Shown here one piece after another: positions 55,080 to 64,000 of a DNA stretch of 64,000 nt. Source of the stretch: Anastrepha obliqua (taxonomy: Eukaryota > Arthropoda > Insecta > Diptera > Tephritidae); the NCBI RefSeq assembly GCF_027943255.1, contig NC_072896.1, positions 46,898,501 to 46,962,500 of the forward strand. The letters run 5' to 3'. The position numbers and the translations under genes were made by a program. Under the pieces are notes generated by a model. The model worked only from the letters and a program-made list of their open reading frames with translations. It made no database searches and was not told where the DNA came from. Position 1 is the first letter of the stretch; every line of letters starts with the position of its first letter.

Positions 55080-57430
55080 AGCAAGATGGGGGGTTAAATG
55101 GGAAAGTGATGCGAACAATATAGCCACTCCTCTCCAATTGGCAACCTCTACCCACTGTCCAGGACCTGATGCCCTGGACTTGGTACTCCCTGTTTTCGCT
55201 AACGAGGCTCTATCGACCGGTGACAAGGCGGTACAACCTTGTCAGCACTTTAAGCTAAGGTGTCGAGGTACCCATGCCGCGAGCTGCATGGCTGGTAGTG
55301 TCCAAATAACCAGTCTTTAACGATCCCCTCCGACGCCCAGGCTAGGTCGGTTGTATTAAGTGTCTTACCACGGCATGCCGGCTCTGCCGTGGCGGACCAC
55401 CCCTTTCGTGCCTACTCGTGGGACCAAAAAGCTAATGGATTCTAAAAATAAAAAAACAAAAGAAGAAGTTAAGGAGTTAACGGAGAGTGTGCTGGGCACT
55501 CTCTCCGAGGACGATCTTCTGGTTTCCAGCCAGGAAAGGATCGTCGAGCCATGTTCGAGCGGTGCAAAACACAGCACCCCGCTTCTAAGACCAAGCCTTC
55601 TCCAGTCGGCTACCAAGACGACCTCTGGTGAGGTAATCAAGGCGGCCTCTGGAAAGGTTTCCTTGGGGGCCTCTGGTAAGGCCACCAAGGTGACCCCTGG
55701 CAATGATGCCCCGGTGACCACTGCGAAGGTCACCAAAAAGAAAAAGAATAAGAAGTCGTCCGGTACCCTGCTCAAAGCGCGCTACCTGAGGGCGAAATTC
55801 ATTCTGGCAAAGATTGCCAAGATTGAACAAGCCGGTAAAGCGCACGAGCGGGACGCTGAGGACCGTGTGAAGTACTTTATGGTATCAAAACGACACGTAA
55901 GTGCACTTGTAGCGTACCTGGGGTACTCTTGCCATCTTACCTACCTACCTACCTACCTGGAGCAAGAGTAGATTCTCTTACTTTCTTTCTAGAAGCAATC
56001 TTGGATAAGAAGCTGACTGAGGAACATATTCTTCGCTGAAGGTGGATCGCTCATTGAGGATCTTTCAAGAATGTCGTAGAGCCTTTGGCAAACCCTGAGG
56101 TCTGACACCTGCTGTGGTCTGGTGGATATACACAGCACTTATCAGACCAATCATCGCTTGTGCTTTTGTGATTTGGTGGAGACGCACTATGGTTAAGCCC
56201 ACACTTCGGCAACTACACAAGCTGCAAAGAAATGTTTGTTTATGCATTACGGCTGCCATGAGTACAACCTTCGGCGATGCCCTAAATGCCAAGCTTGATT
56301 TGCTCCTTTTGGATCTTAAGATACAGCAGGAAGCAATAAACACAATGTTTAGACTGCATAAATATAGCCTCTGGCATGAAGACGGAACTTCGGGACACAG
56401 AGAATTCTTTAAGATGCTATCTGAGCAGTATCCACCTAAGGGCGACCTTATACCATAGTTTCATTTCGAAGGAAATTTGATGTGAGGCGTGAACAATGGA
56501 GCAATCCAGAGTGCATTGAAAGAGGTTTGACGTATATTTTACTTACCGATGGGTCCAAGAATGAATTAGGGTTTGGGGCCGAATGGTATCATACTTAAAC
56601 GATATTATTAAGTATCGCTACGGTATGAGAAGCATGGAAACTGTTTTCCAAACGGAAATTTTTGCATTCTGAAAGTAGCCGAATGTATATTCGAGAGCAC
56701 ATGCAGCGAGAAACAGCTTGGAGTCTTTAGTGACAGTCAGGTTGCACTAAAGACTCTGGAAAACGCAAAGCAAACCTCAAGGATTGTTTAAGAATATTTG
56801 AAGGCAGAATAAGCCCGTACTTATATGGGTTCCCGGGCACTACGGGGTTCAAGTCCGGTCTTAAACGCTGGAGAACTGCAAAGTGCTTTGTAACAAGTCC
56901 GAACAGAAAACGGTCGGAATTTCTTCTAAAACTTGGAAAAAAAGACGTTCGGTTGATGGTCGGTATTAATACGGGACACAGTTCATGGGATCAGCATATG
57001 ACCACCATTGGAATCATTGAGGACTCGATTTGCCTGTCTTACATAGATGAGGCGGATAGCATTGCGCATTTTCACCGTGTGTGTCCCACATTTGCTTGAG
57101 CAAGGCTACGAATTTAAGGTTTCGATGTCGTGAGAACAAATAATATTCGATCTCTCAAACTGGAGTATGTTTTCTGGTTTGCCAAAGAGTCTGGCAAATT
57201 CTCACAGGTCTAACTACCTCTATTCTTCTATTCTATCCTATCTTTTCCCTTCTGTTATTTCCCTTCTTTCCTCCTTTACTATCTACCCTTTCACTCTCCA
57301 GAGCTTTAAATGCAATGGGGTTTTTAGCCTAGGAGTTACCAAATCCCTCGATACCTCTTGGCTCGACCTTTCAAATTTCAGCTTCCCTTACTCGGTCCTC
57401 TGCATTTATGTTCCAATTTAGTTTCTTGTC
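55080..57430 (+). mobile_element. LINE with 5' UTR and ORF1 fused to RT/RNase H end by deletion
   Basis: About 350 bp of GC-richer leader (55080-55434) precedes an ORF1-like start at 55435 (MDSKNKKTKEEVKELTES), rich in Lys, Ser and SGKV/SGKAT repeats, ending near 55930 in VKYFMVSKRH. A CTAC repeat (55936-55960) marks the junction to RT sequence: EAILDKKLTEEHIL, VVWWIYTALIRPIIACAFVI-like thumb (from 56114), then RNase H remnants (TDGSKN near 56540, VFSDSQVALKTLE). 3' noncoding sequence continues to about 57430. The endonuclease and RT core are missing. Confidence 0.75.
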
Positions 57431-58260
57431 ATGAATTAAACCTAAACATTTGGCGCTATCTCTTACTTCTATAACTTAAAAACAAACGTTTATTTTATGA
57501 TGGTTTAAAATCCCTAAGCCTAATACCTTAAAAACTCCATGCTAAAGCAGTAAATGTAGAAAAAATAGCTTATTCTTCCTTCGTGACGTATTTTAAATAT
57601 TACCTTCGTAAATGTAAAATCAAAATAATATAACATTTCTTGGTATTTCTCGTTAAAAAACAAAACTTCTGATTACTTTTGTGACACTCCATATCTTCAA
57701 TGGTACATGTAAGGCACATACTCGTGCATACATACATGCGCCACATATTTATTCAAACAGATGGCTACGCTAGTTATCTATCTGCGTCTATGGGAATTTT
57801 TCATTTACTAAAAGTGCTTTCTGTGGCGGAATATTTACGGAAATTCCCGGTGGTTTGAGAATATTCCCGATTGCAGCAAACTAAGATACGGCGGCTTACC
57901 TACACGCACACATACATATGCGACATCCGCACACTTGCAAAGTGTAGACAATCCCAAAGCGTAGTCTATGAAAGCAACGCAATCGTAGTGACTACTCAAG
58001 CTTTGCGATATTTTACGTAGATACAGTGTTGGAAAACAAAATAGCAACATTCCTAACGAGAGTTTCCTAATCAATTGTATCAAAGCTGTTATGCAATTTT
58101 CTTTTTTTAAATAGAGAGATAGGAAGAATTAAAGTTAACCGAATTTTATTGTAAGAACTGCTAGCTAGGTTAGGTTAAGTTTTTGTGGCAGTCGATTTAG
58201 AGTAGCCAATTCAATTAAGGCATTGTATTTTTTCATGGAACCAGTTAGACTCTGCTAGCT
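57431..58260. other. Intron sequence, no gene seen
   Basis: Nothing recognised apart from short CATA repeats near 57720-57740. Confidence 0.5.
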
Positions 58261-58261
58261 A

Positions 58262-58560
58262 ATAAGCATTAAAAAAACTTATAGATATGAACTTGTCAGA
58301 AAAATGGAAAAATATGTTCTGGTTGGATGAAAAAAAATGGAATGGAAAAATACTATAGAAAAACTAAATGGAAAGCAATTGCCCAAGAACAAAAAATAGG
58401 CCATATCATGATTTGGGTTAGCTATTCGGACGAATACCTAAGCCCAATATTTCTGACAAAGGTCAAAAATTGCGCGGCTAATTACGTCACGGTATACGAA
58501 ACGTTAGTGCCTCCATATTCAAAGGAGATACTACCTCTAGGGTGAAAATTTATGTGAAGG
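58262..58560 (+). mobile_element. Tc1-like transposase fragment
   Basis: Plus strand across two frames: MNLSEKWKNMFWLDEKKWNG then GHIMIWVSYSDEYLSPIF and CAANYVTVYETLVPPYS. W-x-D-E-K-K-W-N and I-M-I-W fit the first catalytic Asp and the following V-M-V-W block of Tc1 transposases. Second and third motifs absent. Confidence 0.55.
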
Positions 58561-58769
58561 TGGAACATTGGAAGCCAAGGAAGAGGATGAAAGTCCCTGA
58601 AAACTACAAGCAAAGAAGAATTGAAAATCCTCGCATTCCACTCAAAAAAGTTTCTACGCTAAGTAATAGTTAAGTCAAAGCACCGAAGCAACGAACGACT
58701 AATCAAAGAGAATAGCCGTGCAGCAAGATATTGAAATTATCAAATTTTTGTAAGAGCTCAAATAGAAAT

Positions 58770-59860
58770 AACAAGAGCTTTGTTCTGATAACTTCGAGTT
58801 TATTTATTAAAAATAGTCTCCTCTGACTTCGATACACTGTTTTGCGTGATCTAAAAGCTTTTCGAAAGAGTGTTTCAGTTCATTGACCGGAATGTCCTTC
58901 AGAATGTCGGTACAAGCGCTTTGGATGACCTCTACGGACGCAAAACGTTTTCCCTACATGGCCATATGCAATCTTTCGAAAAGATAAAATTCACAGGGAG
59001 CCATATCAGGGGCGAATACGGTGAGTGATTGATGGTTAAAATGCGATTTCTAGTCAAAGAATCAGGCACAATAGTGGATCGATGAGGTGGTGCATTATCA
59101 TGCAATAAGCGCAAGCTTCCTCCTTTGCGGTATTCACGGCGAATTCGACGAATGCGGTGCAAAACACTTTAAAACGCGAAGATAGAAAATTGCATTGACG
59201 GTTTGGGCCCTTGGCATGAACTCCTTGTGGACAATTCGCTTGGAAACGTAAAAACAAATGAGCATCAACTTGATCTTTAATTTTTCCAAACGCGAGTTTT
59301 TGGGTGGTGGCTCCTCTGGGGCCTTCCATACAGCACTTTGAAACTGACTTTCAGGTTCATGTTGGAAACGCCAAGTTTCATCATCATCAGTTACAATGTT
59401 GTAAAGGAAGTTCTCGTCTTTTCTCGCCTCTTTATTGAGGTCTTTCGAATGTTGACCTTTCGTAAGCCCAAATGATCAAATAAAATGCGATAAATCGATG
59501 TTTTGGAGATATTCAATTCCGATTCCATGAATTTCACCGATGATGTCGGTTCATTTTTGATAAATTTACGAACAATTTCGATGGAGTTTTTGGTGATTAC
59601 TGATTTTGGGCGGCCCGTATGCTCATTGTCATAACCATCTCTGAAAGAAACGTGTAAACCACTCACGAACTCTGGTACGAGATAGACAATTATCGTCATA
59701 AACTTTTTTCATCAATTCAAATGTATCGGTAAACGTTTTACCGATTTTAGAACAAAATTTGATATTAGTTCTTTGTTCGAAACTCATTTTTGTATCAATG
59801 ACACAAACATACTGACACTTTAGATGCAATAACTTCGCTTCAACCGAAGTTCAGCCAAGC
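58770..59860 (-). mobile_element. mariner element relic
   Basis: Minus strand from 59787: MSFEQRTNIKFCSKIGKTFT, FELMKKVYDDNCLSRTRVRE, ELNISKTSIYRILFDHLGLR, then near 59400 VTDDDETWRFQHEPESQFQS (first Asp), KIKLMLICFYVSKRIVHKEF and LLHDNAPPHRSTIV (second). The third motif is decayed (SPLIWLPVNF). Frameshifts and stops throughout. Same group as 30120-32442. Ends are approximate. Confidence 0.8.
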
Positions 59861-60504
59861 TTTCACTAGAAGCAGCTAGGGATGTAACTTCCAACGCCCT
59901 AACTAATTAAAAAGATGGCGCCATCAAAAACATTTTTATGACGCCAGTCTTGTTTATTTTAAACTTCACTTTGTATATAAAATTTCATACAATTTAGTCC
60001 CGAAGCTTCATTTTTAAAATAGCACCATTTTTCAAAAACTTTTTTCAGGCACATTTTAAAATAGTACCAAGTTTTATTATATCTTCCAAAAATAGGATAT
60101 GAATTAGAGTTATTTAAAAAACTTAATGAAATTGAAGTTGATGAAACATGCAAAATAGTACTAAACACTGGACGAAAGGCCCTTATTCCATTATTTTTCC
60201 CAACACTGTACGCACTTCACTCCTTATGCTTACAACACCTTATCATTCCATCAAGAACCAAACTGTGCTTTGACTGAGTTCTGCTCAGACCATTAAATGT
60301 TCTGTCTCTTAGCTACTGTCCCACTTCCGCAAATACACACACACATACACGTACATACACACATGCATTCCTATGCACCTGCAGTAGTTTAATTTGTGCG
60401 CTTCCATAAAAATACATAGAGATGTACACACACATATATACACGCATACATACACATATATAATTGTGTAAATATTTACCACATTCCCTTAACAAATTAC
60501 TTAC
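59861..60504. other. Intron sequence with CA/CATA microsatellite
   Basis: 60337-60465 is a compound ACAC/CATA repeat directly 3' of the exon; the rest is AT-rich. Confidence 0.7.
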
Positions 60505-60635
60505 ATTATGTAACCACAAGAGCTTCCGCCATTGAGGATTCGATTGTACGTGGCACTCAAAATATACATCGTCACCTTCTTTAATGTCGTCGGGAGTTAG
60601 AGTGGAACCCAGTCGTAGTGTTACCAGAGGTGGAT
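60505..60635 (-). CDS. Sidestep-family gene exon: first half of an Ig domain
   Basis: 131 nt, the most 5' exon in the window. Acceptor TTTCTCACATAG, donor GTAAGT. Two bases complete a split codon (Asp if the previous base is G), then 43 codons: PPLVTLRLGSTLTPDDIKEG, DDVYFECHVQSNPQWRKLLW, LHN, in phase 0. Y-F-E-C-H-V holds the first Ig Cys and L-L-W-L the core Trp. An apparent N-terminal Met-initiated extension reading into 60735 is intron. Confidence 0.92.
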
Positions 60636-60786
60636 CTATGTGAGAAATATTATATGGACGTATATATTTAGAAATTGAAACGACAATAAATATAAATACA
60701 ACTACTAAAAATGATGAATATCGATAATTCGGCACAACTATAATTAGAGCCGGGAAATAACTCTATCTACTCTTACAAATAATATA

Positions 60787-62098
60787 TTGGGTTGGGGAAT
60801 ACGCTCGTAGCGTTTTTATATTCTCTTTTAATTTACAACAATTTGTTAGCTGTTTGACGACGGGTAAGTATTCATTCGATAGAACTCTACAAAACTATGT
60901 CGATTGTATTTTTGAGTTAATTAGTTTTTTATTAGTTTTGAGGCTTAGAAATGGAATATCCAGTAGACAAGAATAAACATTTTCGACACCTTCTTTTCTT
61001 TGCTTTTCATTGAGGTCAAAAAGCTAACGAAGCAGCCCGGGGCAATTGCGAGGTGTGTGGAGGAGAAGCTGTCATAGGCGACTCCACAACATGGAAATGG
61101 TTTGCAAAGTTCAAATATGGCAACTTTGACGTCGTGACAGGTCCCGCAGCAGAAGACCTTCTGAATTCGATGAAGAACGTTTCAAATCACTTTTGAAGGG
61201 TAACGGTCGCAAAACCAGTCACGAATTGGCGGAAAAAATAAGCTACGATCATAAAACGATTCTCTATCACCTTCATTCAATGGGATCTAAGGAAATATTG
61301 GGAGCCTGGGTACCACACGAGATTAACGAAAAAACAAAGAATGGCGCCCCATACACATACGGAGAATGCTGCTGAAATAACAGTCCATGGCCGGTTATAA
61401 ATCCGATTCGTTACGGTTACGTAAAACCGACTGCCGTGTTAGGATACACGCGGATATAAACGCGCTTTCCGAATCGTGATGGAAGATGAGAAGTGGGGCC
61501 TATACATAAATATAAAGCAAGGAAGTAGTGGGTGGGTCCAGATAATACGCCAAAGCCGAGAGTCAATCCGGAACTTCATCCAAAGAAGATTATGATATCT
61601 GTTTGATGGGACTGGGATGCTAGTGCATTCCCTTTCGAATACTGCGAAATGCTCGAAAAGAAAGCCACGGTCAACGGGCAGCTCTACATTGCCCAGCTAC
61701 ACCGCGTGAATGAGGCTATTCGACTGAAAAGAGCCGATCGTTATGGTCAAACCATACTCCTTCACGACAACGCCAGGCCCCGTGTTGCACAAGTCGCCCT
61801 CCACTTGCTTCAGCATGCGCCGTATTCTCCGGACCTTGCACCGACTGATTACCATCTTTTCCGCTCCCTGTCAAACCGTATGAAGGGCGTTACCTTCGAT
61901 AACAAAGAGTTCCTTAAAAACTGGCACTACAACTTCTTTGAGATCAAACCAGTCGATTTTTGGCGGAACGGCATCAGCAAATTGGTCGAGAGGTGGAAAG
62001 AGGTTATAAATAGCAACGGCGAACATAGGTATAATTGATTTACTTATTGATGTAATTATTGTTTTTTGCTTAAATACCTATAATAACCAACCTAACAA
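60787..62098 (+). mobile_element. irritans-like mariner relic
   Basis: About 1312 bp. Ends share a short TT..GGTTGG repeat; TA at 60785-60786 and 62099-62100. Coding starts near 60951 (MEYPVDKNKHFRHLLFFAFH), then TTWKWFAKFKYGNFDVVTG, GRKTSHELAEKISYDHKTIL, AWVPHEINEKTK; the first catalytic region is decayed (MEDEKWGL). From 61649: VNGQLYIAQLHRVNEAIRLK, LLHDNARPRVAQ (second Asp), YSPDLAPTDYHLFRSL (third Asp), then an intact C-terminus to stop at 62036-62038. Confidence 0.85.
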
Positions 62099-62100
62099 TA

Positions 62101-62640
62101 TACAGTTTGTCAAGGAAGTGTTTTGACATCTATTAATTTAGCGAAATTTATGAAGAAATGCATTTTTGATGGTTTTCTTTCAATTTAGTTTGCAACTATT
62201 AATAATTCATAAGTAGAAAAATACAGCTGTTATGTTTAAGAGTAACACAACAGTGAAAAACAAAAACAATACACACTTCAAAAACAGCTGTCAAGAAAGT
62301 CTTTGTACATTGGCAGATAATAGCTTTGAGTTATATGTTTTAAAAACTCAAATATGAATCAATACTTTGCATGGCTTTAACGAGCATCCAGAACTCCTTG
62401 CAGTCTGCTTCTCACAAAATGAATAAATTATTGATAGTCATAGGGGTATCTCGTGCCATTCCTCGCAAATAACGTCTTAGAGCTCAGCTTCACATTTTAA
62501 TTGTTTTTTTGCAACTTTTTTTCTTAAATATACCTAACGCAGAGGAGGCCTTCTTCTTGCTCATGATTCAATGATTAAAGGTTTGCTCACTTGTGACATT
62601 AGAATTTTTACACTCTCTTACAAAAGTTCGCATTTAAGAA
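62101..62640 (-). mobile_element. Tc1-like element, mostly deleted
   Basis: TGTCAAGGAAGTGTTTTGAC (62110-62129) and GTCAAGAAAGTCTTTGTACA (62290-62309) look like outer and inner repeats of an IR/DR-type terminus. The minus strand from about 62563 reads MSKKKASSALGIFKK, then EEWHEIPMTINNLF and EADCKEFWMLVKAMQS, resembling start and end of a Tc1 transposase with the middle lost. Confidence 0.4.
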
Positions 62641-62944
62641 GGGCGTAGAAAGTGGAAAAATTAAATACCTTTTTGGTAAAAATGGTAGCAAAAAAGTTTT
62701 CTTTTTACTTAAATTATAACTGGTACAAACAGAAATTGCCAAGAATGATATAAAAAAAATGTTATGAAGTAAAACCCAAATTGATATTGTTGAGAATTAA
62801 TTTTTAAATTGAAAACTGATCACGAAGTTGGGAAATTTTACCAATATGAAGCTATTATATTACCTAATGCTATGCCCACGTAAGTTTGGAGTTGTGACCC
62901 TCAAGTTGCGATTATTCTTTCCTAACTACTTGACAAACTACCAC

Positions 62945-63085
62945 GGGCATGAAACACCAAATGATAGAAAATGTGTTTGTAATAGCAGAGGCTCCTCTAC
63001 AGGCAATGGCACACCTCCGAGTGTATTTCTGCCATGAAAAAACTCCTCATAAAAAGCCATCTGCCATCAGGAGGCTATGATTAGT
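62945..63085 (+). mobile_element. SINE body fragment
   Basis: GGGCATGAAACACCAAATGA, TTTGTAATAGCAGAGGCTCC, AGGCAATGGCACACCTCC, GAGTGTATTTCTGCCATG and CTCCTCATAAAAAGCCATCT in family order; head and tail missing. Confidence 0.8.
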
Positions 63086-63609
63086 TACATATTGCTAAAT
63101 GAGCTCTTGTTGGTAACTTATGTATCTTTAAAGTAGCGTAGTACTTCCCCTACCTGTATTTGAAAGGCATTGGACTCAAATTGTCAAAACGTCCATCTTT
63201 CACGTTCATTGCCCTAAAAAGATGCTTTGTGATATCCTGATTTAAGCTGTATGTCAGTATGTTTTCCATATCGTCTTGGTTATTCACATACCGAGCAAGT
63301 GCTTATACACCCTTTTGAAAACGAAATGTTTTTCCTACAAATTTTACATTTCTTCCACTTTTACTAAACATTTCTAGAGTTAACAACCCAGAGCCTTGCT
63401 AAGGGAGCCGATTTGTCAAGAGGGAATGAGAAAGCTGCTTACTGAGCAAACCTTTTATTATTGAATCATGCTTCTTGCTCTGCTACCACCAGCTGGTACC
63501 GTATCGAATTCTTTCAGAGACGGAGCATTTGCATCCAATACTTTACTGCAATTAAAAGGAAGCCCCATTCTGACCATATTGACCTTATGTGTTGGATCGT
63601 TGCACTGGT
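63086..63609. other. Unassigned stretch with weak coding-like reading
   Basis: The minus strand over 63105-63330 reads NNQDDMENILTYSLNQDITK, HLFRAMNVKDGRFDNLSPMP then, after one stop, KYYATLKIHK. Composition looks protein-like; no family recognised. It may belong to an old mobile element. Confidence 0.25.
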
Positions 63610-64000
63610 AGAATTTAAACTAAGGTTTGATGTCAATTTATCGAATCACTTTGAAAAATATTCAGATATTGTCGCGCATCCATTTTATCCACTATAACCA
63701 ACAAATCACCCATTCCCTTGCTGGATATGCATCCCCACACCAGGACTGCAACTTTCCCAAAGTTCACTGTCGGTATTCCAGTGTTTTGAATGGCTGCCTT
63801 CACACTCTGCAGGGTCCATCGTTGTTTGATTTTAGTCTCATCGCAGAATATCACATAGTCCGAGTAGGAGCTTGCCTGAGCTAGGTACGTTCTAGCGAAA
63901 GACAAACGCTTTCCAATATTTTGTGCACAGAGCAAAGGCTTCTTTCGAGCAATTCATGAAGTATTATAATCGAGCTTTTGCAAAAATTGATGTACTGTTT
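63610..64000 (-). mobile_element. Tc1-like transposase fragment at window edge
   Basis: Minus strand: GKRLSFARTYLAQASSYSDY, VIFCDETKIKQRW (first catalytic Asp in F-C-D-E), TVNFGKVAVLVWGCISSKGM, GDLLVIVDKMDARQYLNIF, the usual central blocks of Tc1 transposases. The part after 63633 is lost; the N-terminal part lies beyond 64000. Confidence 0.75.

Larger units (their letters stand above)
9460..60635 (-). other. Sidestep-family IgSF receptor gene, minus strand (3' part; span entry)
   Basis: Ten exons on the minus strand read as one protein: Ig domain (60505-60635 plus 53837-53996), second Ig domain (42739-42841, 41446-41557, 37519-37600), end of an FN3 domain (18347-18528), transmembrane helix (12494-12681), cytoplasmic tail (12199-12310, 11393-11544, tentatively 9594-9626). 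Every junction has a GT donor and AG acceptor, and phases match along the chain: 0, 1, 2, 0, then 1 into a missing exon, 2 out of it, then 1, 0, 1, 0. Known: the Ig-Ig-FN3-TM order with motifs such as CEIQADPPPR and SCWASNEVG is typical of insect Sidestep proteins, surface partners of Beat proteins in axon guidance and synapse choice. The family is recognised; the paralog is not. One exon, the FN3 first half between 18529 and 37518, was not found. Exons 5' of 60635 must lie beyond the window. Introns hold nearly all the transposons listed here. Confidence 0.8.

Noticed and set aside
55365..55845. Minus-strand frames with long Leu/Gly-rich translations
   Set aside because: Opposite strand of the LINE ORF1; no support of their own.
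60313..60735. 140-codon secreted or membrane protein
   Set aside because: The hydrophobic N-terminus and the C-terminal part are intron translation flanking a 131-nt Ig exon.
1..64000. CRISPR array, phage, operon or defence system
   Set aside because: No regularly spaced repeats, bacterial gene order or ribosome-binding pattern; the sequence is clearly insect nuclear DNA.

Overview
The window looks like nuclear DNA of a dipteran insect, most likely a tephritid fruit fly (inference). It is AT-rich and contains short exons with GT-AG introns of one immunoglobulin-superfamily gene. The rest is old transposable elements: many mariner/Tc1 relics, LINE fragments of several clades, piggyBac-type remnants and a tRNA-derived SINE of a kind I associate with tephritids. 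There is no operon, prokaryotic feature or CRISPR array, and I found no previously undescribed functional system.

Host gene: one minus-strand gene spans almost the whole window. Eleven exons can be placed with compatible splice phases, at 60505-60635, 53837-53996, 42739-42841, 41446-41557, 37519-37600, 18347-18528, 12494-12681, 12199-12310, 11393-11544 and, tentatively, a last 33-nt coding exon at 9594-9626 followed by AATAAA; one further exon, the first half of the FN3 domain, is expected between 18.5 and 37.5 kb and was not found, so ten are actually located. They encode two Ig domains, the end of an FN3 domain, a transmembrane helix and a Gly/Ser-rich cytoplasmic tail. The layout and motifs fit a Sidestep-family axon-guidance receptor. 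The 5' exons lie beyond 64000.

Layout: 0-9.4 kb is packed with mariner and LINE relics, including a mariner inside an RTE-like LINE. 9.4-19 kb holds the 3' exons, a SINE with two insertions and an R1-like LINE. 19-29 kb is intron with scattered fragments. 29.9-34.4 kb is a four-level nest of three mariners and a Helitron-like element. 36-53 kb holds middle exons between mariners, a Tc3-like element and two TTAA-flanked MITE candidates. 54-57.4 kb has two LINEs in opposite orientation. 57-64 kb has more mariner/Tc1 relics and the most 5' exon.

The strongest observations are the nested insertions. In four places, removing the inserted element at its TA (or at a point without duplication) restores an uninterrupted older reading frame or repeat, which fixes both boundaries and relative ages. 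All autonomous elements seen carry stops, frameshifts or deletions; the mariner at 5771-7056 is nearest to intact, with one nonsense codon.
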